64,000 nucleotides of DNA from contig NZ_JBASBR010000003.1 in NCBI RefSeq assembly GCF_049651205.1, positions 82,824 through 146,823 of the forward strand, written 5' to 3'. Of the stretch, positions 1 to 8,468 are shown piece by piece. A program made the translations under genes and the position numbers. The notes under the pieces are model-generated. The model searched no databases and was not told the DNA's origin. It was given only the letters and a program-made list of their open reading frames with translations. How positions within the stretch are numbered: position 1 is the first letter of the stretch; each line of letters begins with the position of its first letter. The stretch comes from Castellaniella sp049651205. GTDB lineage: Bacteria > Pseudomonadota > Gammaproteobacteria > Burkholderiales > Burkholderiaceae_B.

Positions 1-2
1 TT

Positions 3-1148
3 CTATGGACAGATCCACAATACCCCGGCGCTGACGCCGGCCTGGCCGTCATGCAAGCCGCCCGAGAGTACGGGATCAACCAGCTGCTGGCATACGCCCC
101 CCACTGGATTGATGCAACACCGGCCCTGCTGCAAAGCACAATGGCCGTCATGCTTCCGCGCAACCGCTGCTATCTCGAGTTTCCCGATATCCTCGACCTC
201 ACGCCTGAGCTCATCCAGGCGCTGCAAGGCTTGGCACATGGCGGTTTGGGCTTCAGCCTGCGCGGCGACCTTGCCGCACAACCCGAGCGCAGCAGCCTGC
301 TGCCATTTGTCAAAGTGGTGGGGTTTAACACCGCCATCAGCACCAAGGCTGATATATTTAAACAAAGCTTTCAGCATAAGCAGGCAGGGCGGTTGTTGCT
401 GGCCATTGATCCACCCGACAAAGCCACGCTGGATAATTTTCTGCTGCTGGGCTTTACCTTGTACGCAGGCCAGTGGCCACGCGACCTGGTCGCCGCCAAC
501 ACTTTATCTGTCCGCCAGAAAACCTTGCTCAATCTGGTGTCCCTGATCATGGGCGAAGGCGAAACCCCCGAGATCCAGCGCTGTCTTGAACAAGACAGCG
601 AGCTGGTCAAGATCTTGCTGGATATGGTGAATACACCAGCCTATGGCTTAAGCCAGGAAATCACCTCCCTGCCCCAGGCCATCATGCTGCTGGGGCGCCG
701 CGAGCTCCAACGCTGGATACAAATACTGATGTATACCGAGGCCGGCAGGCCCACCGGTTACCTGTCTCCCGTCCTGATTCAGGCCAGCGCGCGTGGACAC
801 CTGATGGAAGCATTGTCCAAGCAAAAATATCCAGAACAAACTGTCCGGGCAGAGTCTGCCTTTACAACAGGCATATTGTCAGTGATCGACCAAATGTTTA
901 ACAGCACAATGGTGGATCTGCTGCAACAGATCCAACTGGACGTGCCTATTCGGGAAGCCCTGCTGCATCGCACAGGCCCCCTGGGTGATGAGCTCCGACT
1001 GGCCGCATTGTTGTTTCCCTCGGATCGCGACCAGACAGAAGACCTCGCTTCATTGCTAAACAACTTGCAACAAACAAGCAGCCAAATTGCACCGCTGGTG
1101 CAGGATGCCTTTACCTGGGCACATGGCATCACCCGCGCTGCACCGTGA
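3..1148 (+). CDS. EAL-HDOD signalling protein, 5' end missing
   Basis: The reading frame is open to the left edge, so the true start lies outside the window; the first internal ATG is at 51. The N-terminal part resembles a degenerate EAL domain without an intact EAL signature, so c-di-GMP hydrolysis is unlikely. From about residue 160 of the visible protein an HDOD domain follows, with the typical run of a first helix pair, LLDMVNTPAYGLSQEI and then SLPQAIMLLGRRELQRW. Proteins of this YuxH-like architecture are signal-transduction adaptors, usually without enzymatic activity. It is followed 28 bases later by benE on the same strand, but nothing ties it functionally to aromatic catabolism. The family is clear; the biological role is not. 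Confidence 0.85.
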   Translation, partial: LWTDPQYPGADAGLAVMQAAREYGINQLLAYAPHWIDATPALLQSTMAVMLPRNRCYLEFPDILDLTPELIQALQGLAHGGLGFSLRGDLAAQPERSSLLPFVKVVGFNTAISTKADIFKQSFQHKQAGRLLLAIDPPDKATLDNFLLLGFTLYAGQWPRDLVAANTLSVRQKTLLNLVSLIMGEGETPEIQRCLEQDSELVKILLDMVNTPAYGLSQEITSLPQAIMLLGRRELQRWIQILMYTEAGRPTGYLSPVLIQASARGHLMEALSKQKYPEQTVRAESAFTTGILSVIDQMFNSTMVDLLQQIQLDVPIREALLHRTGPLGDELRLAALLFPSDRDQTEDLASLLNNLQQTSSQIAPLVQDAFTWAHGITRAAP

Positions 1149-1175
1149 TGATTTGCTGATGTCTGACCGTCCGAC

Positions 1176-2387
1176 ATGAAACCACCCAGCCCCGAGCCGG
1201 CCGCTTCTGCCTTTTCCCGACTCGGGGCGTGGTTCAAAATCTCGCACCTGTCAGCTGGTTTTATTGCTGTACTGGTGGGCTACACAAGCTCTGTGGCCAT
1301 CATCTTTCAGGCAGCCAGCGCAGCAGGCGCGCAAGAAGCGCAACTGGCCTCATGGATGTGGGCGCTGGGCGTAGGTATGGGGATCAGCTGTATCGGGCTG
1401 TCACTGGCCTGGAAAGCCCCCGTGCTGACAGCCTGGTCTACCCCGGGTGCAGCCCTGCTGGCCACCAGCCTTGGCGACATCGGACTATCCCAGGCAATTG
1501 GTGTGTTCATTGTCAGCTCCGTGCTGATCACCCTGTGCGGTATCACCGGCTGGTTTCAGAAAATCATGAACTGGGTGCCTCACCATCTGACGTCAGCGAT
1601 GCTGGCAGGCATCTTGTTGCGCTTTGGGATGGACCTGTTTACCTCATTGCAGGCACAACCCACCTTGGTATTTGCCATGGTGGCCACCTTTATCCTTGCC
1701 CGGCGGTTGTTGCCCCGCTACAGCGTGCCGCTTGCATTGCTGGCCGGGATAGTGGTTGCCGGCGTGCAAGGCCAGCTACCTCTGGGAGGCCTCAACTGGA
1801 CACCCGCCCATCCCGTGTGGATGGCACCATCCTTTTCAGTCTCTGCCCTGATCGGCGTCGCACTACCCTTGTTTATTGTCACCATGACATCGCAGAACGT
1901 GCCTGGTCTGGCAGTGCTCAGGGCCAATGGCTACAGCGATGTACCTGCATCGCCCCTGATTTCCTGGACAGGCCTCACGGGCATTATTCTGGCGCCGTTT
2001 GGCGGCTTTGCCTATAACCTGGCCGCCATCACGGCTGCCATCTGCATGAGCCCGGATGCAGATCCCAACTCACGCGAGCGCTACAAGGCCTCGGTGTGGG
2101 CCGGTATTTTCTATTTTTTGACAGGCATCTTTGGCGCCACGGTGGTGGCACTGTTTGCAGCCTTTCCTCACGCGCTGGTGGCGGCCATCGCAGGCCTGGC
2201 CCTGCTGGGCACGCTAGGCAGCAGCGTGCATGACGCACTGGCCATACCCGCTCATCGGGAATCCGCTCTCATCACTTTTCTGGCCACCGCTTCCGGAATG
2301 AGCTTGCTGGGTATCGGCAGCGCCTTCTGGGGCCTGGTGATCGGGATGGTATGCCATCTGGCCTTGCAGCACAGGCGGCACAGCTAA
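1176..2387 (+). CDS. benE: BenE-family aromatic acid/H+ symporter
   Basis: A 403-residue polytopic inner-membrane protein matching the benzoate transporter BenE family over its full length. After a short cytoplasmic N-terminus it has about twelve hydrophobic segments, with family landmarks such as VGYTSSVAIIFQAA near residue 30 and AWSTPGAALL near residue 90. Known members take up benzoate with protons. No benzoate dioxygenase genes are present here. Its neighbour, converging from the other side, is mobA, so 3-hydroxybenzoate or a related aromatic acid is a plausible substrate, by inference only. The gap to the convergent mobA stop is only about 37 bases and shows no obvious terminator. Confidence 0.88.
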   Translation: MKPPSPEPAASAFSRLGAWFKISHLSAGFIAVLVGYTSSVAIIFQAASAAGAQEAQLASWMWALGVGMGISCIGLSLAWKAPVLTAWSTPGAALLATSLGDIGLSQAIGVFIVSSVLITLCGITGWFQKIMNWVPHHLTSAMLAGILLRFGMDLFTSLQAQPTLVFAMVATFILARRLLPRYSVPLALLAGIVVAGVQGQLPLGGLNWTPAHPVWMAPSFSVSALIGVALPLFIVTMTSQNVPGLAVLRANGYSDVPASPLISWTGLTGIILAPFGGFAYNLAAITAAICMSPDADPNSRERYKASVWAGIFYFLTGIFGATVVALFAAFPHALVAAIAGLALLGTLGSSVHDALAIPAHRESALITFLATASGMSLLGIGSAFWGLVIGMVCHLALQHRRHS

Positions 2388-2424
2388 AGAAGCAAGATCT
2401 CTATAGCCGCCCGCCCCCCATGGT

Positions 2425-4317
2425 TCAAGACTGGCGGCTGGTAAACCCGCCGATAAATTTACCGAGCCTGATGGTGGCCGATAAAGGCAATACATGGGCC
2501 ACATACTGATCGGGCCTGACCAGCACCATCGCACCGTCCCGATCAATCTGGCGCTGCGCAAAAATATCGTCGCCCGGCAATACCGAGTACACCCGTTCGT
2601 AGTCTGTCAGGCCAAACCGTCCTACGGCGGGCTTAAAGACGGCCGGCACCTGGTTAATGTCAATTTCTGTGTGCAGTTGCTGGTAGATGACAGACAGGTC
2701 GAACCAGGCGTTTGCATCCAGCCCGCCAGGCGTATAGCCACGCAAAGGCGACTCGGCTGCATGTTGCAGCCAGTCGGCCAGAGTGCGCATCGCCTCGGAT
2801 TGCCCCGCCGCAGCCCGATCTGCAAACACATACAGGCGCCACCGGCCATCGGCACGGGCTTCATGGCCCATATGCAATGCCACGCCGTCAGCAACCCGCG
2901 CAACCATCGCCGATCGGAAGCGCCGGCCAATGGGGTAGCCCGAGGCCAGGCCCGCATACTCACCCTCGCCCGCAATCATGGACGGCGGATAGCATGTCAT
3001 AAAGCCTTGAGCAAACTCGGTAATCTGCAGATATGCGTCTTCGAGGGCCTGGGGGCTGGAAAAATCTTCCGGGCGCTTTGCCAGGATCGATGCCCAACGC
3101 TTGTCAAAACGGATGATGTCCTCGCCTACCACCTGACGCTCACCAGAATAGGTATGCAAGAGGCTGGCAGGGCTGCGGCCTTGCAACACATGGGCCAGCT
3201 TCCAGCCCAGATTGAAGCCATCCTGCATGGAGACATTCATCCCCTGCCCGGCTTTGGCACTGTGCGTGTGGCTGGCATCACCCACGATAAACACCCGTGG
3301 CGTGCGTGTGCCGATTTCTGCCGGCGGCACGTCATCAAAGCGATCACAGACCCGATGCCCAACTTCGTAGACACTGAACCACGCCACATCCCGCACATCC
3401 AGGTTGTAGGGGTGCAGGATTTTCCTGGCCCGGGCAATCACCTGATCGACAGACGTTTTACGCACTGCGCCACGATCTGCCGGATCAACCTCACCAAGAT
3501 CGACATACAGCCGGAACAAATGCCCGCCTTCACGCGGGATCAGCAAGATACTGCCTTCCTGGTCTGACTGAATGGCGCACTTGATCCGGATATCCGGAAA
3601 GTCCGTGACTGCCAGCAAATCCATGACACCCCAGGCATGATTGGAGGAGTCCCCGGCCGGCGTGCAGCCAATGGCTGCGCGCACCCGGCTGTGGGCACCA
3701 TCAGCTCCCACCACAAACCTGGCATGCACAATCCGGGTTTCATCCGGTGCATCAGCGCTTTTTTTAAGCAAGGTAACCTTAAGTGGATGCGAGCCCGTCT
3801 CTGTGCGCTCAAGCGACTGGAACTCATACCCCCAGTCGGTTTGCATGCGAGTGGGGGCAAAAGCCATTGCCTCCGAGAAATAATCCAGAACACGCGCCTG
3901 ATTGACGGTGATATGGGGATACTCGCTGACATGATTGGGATCTTCCAGCACCCGGGATGTCCGGGCAATCCGGGCCGGATCCTTGGGGTCCGGTTTCCAG
4001 AAGGCTGTTTCAACCACCCGGCAGCCTTCGGCCACGATGCGGTCAGCAAAACCGAAGGCTTCAAAGGTCTCGACACTGCGCGGCTGGATACCGTCGGCCT
4101 GCCCGACTTCCAGGCGGCTGGCCCGACGATCCACGAGGCGGGTGGTAATCTCGGGAAACTGGGCCAGCTGTGCCGCCGCCACGACACCCGCCGGCCCTGC
4201 GCCGACAATCAGAACATCCACATGGTCCGGCAACTCGGCAGGACGGTTCAACCCTATACCGGCGGCAGGTTGAATGCGCGGATCCGCAGAAACGTACCCC
4301 TGATGATGAAACTGCAT
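2425..4317 (-). CDS. mobA: 3-hydroxybenzoate 4-monooxygenase-type flavoprotein
   Basis: A 630-residue FAD monooxygenase of the phenol hydroxylase/MobA group. It shows the dinucleotide motif VLIVGAGPAG (residues 35-44), the DG motif VVGADGAHSRVR (202-213) and the GD motif FIVGDASHTHSAKAGQGM (343-360). A C-terminal thioredoxin-like domain follows, as in phenol 2-monooxygenase. Length and sequence character match Comamonas MobA (about 640 residues), which converts 3-hydroxybenzoate plus NADPH and O2 to protocatechuate. That product enters the pmd pathway encoded upstream on the same strand. It is the last gene of the minus-strand run, 115 bases after the LivF-hemerythrin gene. That gap has a TTGACA and a small hairpin, so mobA may also have its own promoter. 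A related meta-hydroxyaryl substrate cannot be excluded. Confidence 0.82.
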   Translation of the reverse strand: MQFHHQGYVSADPRIQPAAGIGLNRPAELPDHVDVLIVGAGPAGVVAAAQLAQFPEITTRLVDRRASRLEVGQADGIQPRSVETFEAFGFADRIVAEGCRVVETAFWKPDPKDPARIARTSRVLEDPNHVSEYPHITVNQARVLDYFSEAMAFAPTRMQTDWGYEFQSLERTETGSHPLKVTLLKKSADAPDETRIVHARFVVGADGAHSRVRAAIGCTPAGDSSNHAWGVMDLLAVTDFPDIRIKCAIQSDQEGSILLIPREGGHLFRLYVDLGEVDPADRGAVRKTSVDQVIARARKILHPYNLDVRDVAWFSVYEVGHRVCDRFDDVPPAEIGTRTPRVFIVGDASHTHSAKAGQGMNVSMQDGFNLGWKLAHVLQGRSPASLLHTYSGERQVVGEDIIRFDKRWASILAKRPEDFSSPQALEDAYLQITEFAQGFMTCYPPSMIAGEGEYAGLASGYPIGRRFRSAMVARVADGVALHMGHEARADGRWRLYVFADRAAAGQSEAMRTLADWLQHAAESPLRGYTPGGLDANAWFDLSVIYQQLHTEIDINQVPAVFKPAVGRFGLTDYERVYSVLPGDDIFAQRQIDRDGAMVLVRPDQYVAHVLPLSATIRLGKFIGGFTSRQS

Positions 4318-4395
4318 AACATATCTCCAAGATCCTGCTTATCAGCGGCGGCGATCTGAACCCGCACCTGTGGCCGCGCACCTAGGATCATGCGT

Positions 4396-4420
4396 GTTTC
4401 CTGAGGGGAAACCTTGTCAA
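4396..4420 (-). promoter_or_regulatory. Possible mobA promoter element with palindrome
   Basis: On the minus strand a perfect TTGACA hexamer (4415-4420) is followed downstream by a 6-bp inverted repeat, GTTTCC/GGAAAC (4396-4401 and 4407-4412). No good -10 hexamer lies at 16-18 bases. This could be an activator-dependent mobA promoter with an operator, or simply a weak hairpin after the upstream gene. Confidence 0.3.
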
Positions 4421-4432
4421 TTGAACAAAAAA

Positions 4433-5752
4433 TCAGATTGAATGCGAACCACCTACCCCAATGGGCGCTGGCGCCATTCTGGCGATTCGGCTGAAGAGCT
4501 GTGCATACTGATTGTTCGGGCCGGCCCAGGGATCACCGTTACGGACAAAATCCTGATTGATGGTGTGCCATTCATCGAGTGCGAAATACTTGCGTGCAGC
4601 CGGCAGGATATGGCGCTCTTCAGTACCCATGTGATCCCATTCTTCTGTCATGTAGGTATCCACTGCATCCCGGAATCCTGCGAAACCGGATGCGCCTGCC
4701 TGCATGTAATGCACCAGGGCACGGTCCAGCTCGCTGGTGGCTCGCAGCGTATTCTGATGCTGCGCCTCCAGGCGATCCAGATGCTCGTCTTGCTCGCGTG
4801 TTTTGGTACGCAACAGTGCAAAGATCTGTTCTTCTTTGGGATGATGCAGCTTGTCCGGCATCTCTGCGATGTACTCGATCAGGGCGGCCAGCAAGATAAA
4901 ATCTGGCGCCAAACGCCCGGCCTCGATTTCTTTGACGATTGCCGAGAGCGCATTCAAGACAGCTGCAATCGCGCGATGTTCGTTGCGAATTGCTTCGATC
5001 GCAGGCACGGATTTGGGTACAGGCGCAACAGTATCGCCGGAGGATTGCGCTGAAGCGGCCCCCAGCCAGCCATCCAGGCGCTCGCGATCTTGCAGCAACT
5101 CGGCACTGTCACCGGCATATACGATTCGGCCACGTTCAAGCACTAAAGCCCGGCGCATGATGGGCAAAATCTGACGGGCATGCTGCTCGACCAGAATCAC
5201 AGCCATGCCGCCCTCATGCACCATGCGATCAATAATGTGTAAAAGCTCTTGGGCAATCAGTGGTGCCAGGCCCTCAAGCGGCTCATCCAGCAGCAACAAC
5301 CTGGGATTAAGCATCAGGGCGCGTCCCATTGCCAGCATCTGTTGCTCACCCCCCGAGAGTTGATTACCCAGATTGGCCCGCCGCTCTTCCAGACGAGGAA
5401 ACAGCTCGTAAACCCGTTTGAGCGTCCATTGCCCTGGCTGGGCCACCACGGTGAGGTTTTCTTCGACGGTGAGCGATTTGAAAATGTCCCGCTCTTGCGG
5501 CACCCAGCCTAACCCGGCCCTGGCCCGGCGATGGCTGGAAACCTGCGCAATATCCTTGCCCTGGTAGAAGATTTTTCCCTGGCGCAGCCGGGTTGCCCCC
5601 ATCAGAGTGGCCAGCAGGGTTGTCTTGCCCATGCCATTGCGTCCCAGCAACGCAAGGCTGTCGTTTTGCTCTAGTGCAAACGAGATGTCTTCAAGGATGA
5701 CGGCATCTCCGTATCCTGCCCATACGTTCTCCAGGCGCAACAGTTCAGTCAT
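4433..5752 (-). CDS. LivF-type ABC ATPase fused to C-terminal hemerythrin (HHE) domain
   Basis: A 439-residue protein, whereas LivF proteins are about 235. Residues 1-230 form a complete ABC ATPase: Walker A GRNGMGKTT (37-45), Q-loop Q86, signature LSGGE (132-136), Walker B LLLLDEP (152-158), switch H191. After an Ala/Ser/Pro linker (232-250), residues 251-395 form a hemerythrin-like bundle. It has H259, H304xxxE308 (in HHPKEE), H332 and H374xxxE378, the full di-iron ligand pattern with spacings close to those of the iron-repair protein YtfE/RIC. A 45-residue tail with NPxxAPAP-like character (RMAPAPIG) ends the protein. I chose the ATG at 5752, which overlaps livG by 8 bases and has GGGAG upstream; an upstream in-frame codon at 5797 lies deep within livG. 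The likely job is to power the importer. Coupling to O2, NO or iron status through the extra domain is inference. Confidence 0.9.
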   Translation of the reverse strand: MTELLRLENVWAGYGDAVILEDISFALEQNDSLALLGRNGMGKTTLLATLMGATRLRQGKIFYQGKDIAQVSSHRRARAGLGWVPQERDIFKSLTVEENLTVVAQPGQWTLKRVYELFPRLEERRANLGNQLSGGEQQMLAMGRALMLNPRLLLLDEPLEGLAPLIAQELLHIIDRMVHEGGMAVILVEQHARQILPIMRRALVLERGRIVYAGDSAELLQDRERLDGWLGAASAQSSGDTVAPVPKSVPAIEAIRNEHRAIAAVLNALSAIVKEIEAGRLAPDFILLAALIEYIAEMPDKLHHPKEEQIFALLRTKTREQDEHLDRLEAQHQNTLRATSELDRALVHYMQAGASGFAGFRDAVDTYMTEEWDHMGTEERHILPAARKYFALDEWHTINQDFVRNGDPWAGPNNQYAQLFSRIARMAPAPIGVGGSHSI

Positions 5753-6494
5753 GGGATTCTCCCAGGTACACCTCTTTGACGCGTGGATGCCGGGCAATCA
5801 CGTCGGGCGTGTCTTCGACCAGCAAGGCACCAGACACCAACACAGAGATACGGTCGGCAAACCGGAAAACCAGATTCATGTCGTGCTCGATCAAGAGGAT
5901 CGTGACATCCCGAGGCAACTGGGCAATGGTTTCAAAAAGCTCCTGACTCTCGCTGGTGGGCACACCAGCCGCCGGCTCATCGAGCAACAGCACTTTGGGC
6001 TGCATTGCCAAAGCCAGCGCAATTTCGATCAGACGTTGGCGCCCATAGGCGAGACTGCGTGTTTCTTCGTATGCATCAGGCAAGAGCTTCAGGCGATCCA
6101 GAATGCTGGCGGCCTCGTCGACAAACTCGGCCTGCCTGGCCAGAGGGTTCCACCAACGCGTACCCAAGCCGTGGCGCTCGCTGACAGCCAACACAACAGA
6201 CTCCAGTACCGTCATTTCGGGAAACAGCTGGTTGATCTGAAACGTGCGCACCAGCCCCTGACGACAACGCTCGTGCTGCGCCATTTGGGTGACATCAGCC
6301 CCCATTAGTGAAACCCGGCCGGAGGTGGGCTCAAGATAGCCTGTCAGCAAATTGATCAGAGTGGTCTTGCCTGCCCCATTGGGGCCAATCAGGGCATGAC
6401 GGGCACCGGACTCAACCGTCAGACTGACGTGATCAGTCACCACAAACCCGCCAAATTTCCGGACTAAATCCTGCGTTTGCAGCGCGACAGTCAT
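5745..6494 (-). CDS. livG: LivG-type ABC transporter ATPase
   Basis: A 249-residue ATPase of the branched-chain-amino-acid (HAAT) importer family. It has Walker A GPNGAGKT (37-44), the LivG-type variant signature LAYGRQ (148-153), Walker B VLLLDEP (168-174) and the switch histidine in IEHDMNLVF (H204). It ends with the usual LivG C-terminal helix (VKEVYLGE). The ATG overlaps the livM stop by 4 bases, and its own end overlaps the hemerythrin-fused LivF by 8, so the three genes are translationally coupled. Unlike its partner it has normal length and no extra domain. It would pair with LivF under the LivH/LivM pore. Confidence 0.92.
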   Translation of the reverse strand: MTVALQTQDLVRKFGGFVVTDHVSLTVESGARHALIGPNGAGKTTLINLLTGYLEPTSGRVSLMGADVTQMAQHERCRQGLVRTFQINQLFPEMTVLESVVLAVSERHGLGTRWWNPLARQAEFVDEAASILDRLKLLPDAYEETRSLAYGRQRLIEIALALAMQPKVLLLDEPAAGVPTSESQELFETIAQLPRDVTILLIEHDMNLVFRFADRISVLVSGALLVEDTPDVIARHPRVKEVYLGESHD

Positions 6495-7540
6495 TGGGAC
6501 GTCTCCGTAGGATTGCGTGACTCGGCCCGGCGGCGGGAAGACCTGACCCAGGCCTTGGCAGTACCCAGGATGCCTCCACGGGCAAAGAGTACGATCAGCA
6601 CCAGGATCAGGCCAAGCCAGAACAGCCAGTATTCGGGGTTCATATCCGACAGGAAATAATGAAGCAGGACGTAGGCAATCGCACCCACCAGGCCGCCATA
6701 CAAATGACCTGCGCCACCCAGGATCAGGATCAGCAGCAAGTCGGCCGAGCGCTGAAAACCAAGCACATCGAGAGAGACAAACTGATTGGTTTGCGCCAGC
6801 AAGGCACCAGCAACACCGGCATAGGCTGCACCGATGGTATAGACCTTTACCAGGCGCCGATTAACCGGTACACCCAGTGCAGGCATCCGCAACGCGTTTT
6901 GGCGAATACCCCGCAGACTTTGACCAAACGGAGAATGCACCAGACGACGTGCTACCCAAAACAACAGGAACAGCACCACGACCGAGTAGATATAACCAGT
7001 TTTGCCATAAAGATCGAAATCGAACAGCCCCAAAATCGGCTTGATTTCGATGCCCGGCATACCATCGACCCCGCCGGTGATATTGGTGAGTTTGTTGGCA
7101 AGCTCGTAGATCATGAGCGCCACACCCAGGGTCACCATCAGACGGGACAAATCATTGCCGCGCAACAATAAAAAGCTGCTGAAAAAACCAATCATGCCGG
7201 CAAAGAAAGCCCCCAGCACCAGGCCCAAAAGCGGATCGCCCCAACCATGTGAACCCAGCAAGCCCACGGTATAGGCACCCACCCCAAAAAAGGCTGCATG
7301 GCCCAGCGAAATAATGCCGGCGTACCCAAAGATGAGATCGAGCGATACGGCAAACAAGCCCGTGATAGCAATTTGCGTAAGCAGCAGGTAATTGCCAGGA
7401 AAGGCAAAATACGCCAGTATCGGCAGACACCAGAATAAGTATTCGAGGGGCTTCCATCGCGTGCTGGCACGAAATCTGGCCAATGGATCTTGTGCCGGGC
7501 CCGTACGCCGAGGCTGTGCAGTATGAGTAGCAGACGTCAT
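6491..7540 (-). CDS. livM: LivM-type ABC transporter permease
   Basis: A 349-residue inner-membrane permease. After a cytoplasmic N-terminus of about 35 residues it shows the LivM core with about nine hydrophobic helices and the diagnostic YAGIISLGHAAFFGVGAYT motif (residues about 73-91). The EAA-like loop is around the segment VVKVYTIGAAYAG, and the C-terminus is basic. It forms the translocation pore with LivH. It lies 15 bases after livH and overlaps livG by 4 bases. The transported solute cannot be read from the permease; the catabolic context argues for an aromatic acid. Confidence 0.92.
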   Translation of the reverse strand: MTSATHTAQPRRTGPAQDPLARFRASTRWKPLEYLFWCLPILAYFAFPGNYLLLTQIAITGLFAVSLDLIFGYAGIISLGHAAFFGVGAYTVGLLGSHGWGDPLLGLVLGAFFAGMIGFFSSFLLLRGNDLSRLMVTLGVALMIYELANKLTNITGGVDGMPGIEIKPILGLFDFDLYGKTGYIYSVVVLFLLFWVARRLVHSPFGQSLRGIRQNALRMPALGVPVNRRLVKVYTIGAAYAGVAGALLAQTNQFVSLDVLGFQRSADLLLILILGGAGHLYGGLVGAIAYVLLHYFLSDMNPEYWLFWLGLILVLIVLFARGGILGTAKAWVRSSRRRAESRNPTETSQ

Positions 7541-7555
7541 GATCTGTCGGGCCTC

Positions 7556-8410
7556 TTATTTGTGAGAATGGCCAAACAGGCCATGGGGACGATAAATCAG
7601 GCTGGCCACCATCACCGCATAAATAATGAAGGCGCCGATTTGCGGGATGTAATACTTGCCCACGACATCAGCCACACCAAGCAGGATTGCGGCATACAAA
7701 GAGCCAAGAATGTTGCCGCTACCGCCCACGGACACCACAATCAGAAAATAAACAAGATATTTAACTGGAAACTCGGGATCCAGGCCCAGCATCTGCACGC
7801 CTAACGCCCCGCCCAGGCCGGCCAGCGCAGAACCCAGCGCAAAGGTAAGGCTGAACACCCGATTGACATCAATACCCATGCCACGAGCCACCCGCTGATT
7901 ATCAACGGCAGCCCGCAAGCGCGCACCAAAAGATGTTTTGATAATCGACCACTGCAACAGAACCGCAACCAGCAATCCGACCACCACCAAAAACAGGCGA
8001 TAAACACCAATATCCATGCCGGGCAAATGAATCTGGCCCAATAGGTAATCAGGCAAATGCAGAGGCTGCTGCTGCGCGCCAAACGCATAATGGGCCGCAG
8101 CCACCGCCATAAACACCAGCCCAAGAGAAAACAAAACCTGATCGAGATCAGACGAGGCATACAGGCGGCGATAAAGCGTACGCTCGAGGATGGCGCCCAC
8201 AACTGCGGGCACCAGGATGGCTGCCGGCAAGGTGGCCAAGAACGGCACACCATAGTTGTTGAGCAAAATGACGCAGACATAGCCGCCCAGCATGGCAAAC
8301 GCACCATGGGCCAGATTGACGAAATTCATCAGGCCCAGGGTGACGGACAAGCCCACACTGATCAAAAACAGCAGCATGCCCGAGGCAATGCCATCAAAGA
8401 GAATAGTCAT
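7556..8410 (-). CDS. livH: LivH-type ABC transporter permease
   Basis: A 284-residue permease with about eight transmembrane helices. The N-terminus is the classic LivH pattern (SVGLSVTLGLMNFVNLAHGAF around residues 18-38), and the loop near residue 190 has the LivH family GxxxALAGLGGALG run. It partners LivM. The gene begins about 58 bases after the binding-protein stop codon and is preceded by GGGATGAAT. The intervening 58 bases are pyrimidine-poor and show no clear terminator, so it is probably in the same transcript as the binding protein. Confidence 0.92.
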   Translation of the reverse strand: MTILFDGIASGMLLFLISVGLSVTLGLMNFVNLAHGAFAMLGGYVCVILLNNYGVPFLATLPAAILVPAVVGAILERTLYRRLYASSDLDQVLFSLGLVFMAVAAAHYAFGAQQQPLHLPDYLLGQIHLPGMDIGVYRLFLVVVGLLVAVLLQWSIIKTSFGARLRAAVDNQRVARGMGIDVNRVFSLTFALGSALAGLGGALGVQMLGLDPEFPVKYLVYFLIVVSVGGSGNILGSLYAAILLGVADVVGKYYIPQIGAFIIYAVMVASLIYRPHGLFGHSHK

Positions 8411-8468
8411 GATTCATCCCGAAGGGTGAGACGGGCAGCCTTGCAGGCTGCCCGATGGCTAAAGAGGC

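Noticed and set aside
2494..3567. 357-codon open frame on the plus strand
   Set aside because: It lies opposite mobA, has no recognisable family, and its Cys/His/Arg-rich composition fits an antisense shadow.
5753..5797. Upstream start for the LivF-hemerythrin gene
   Set aside because: It would add 15 residues lying within livG, without a ribosome binding site. The ATG at 5752 has GGGAG and matches LivF N-termini.
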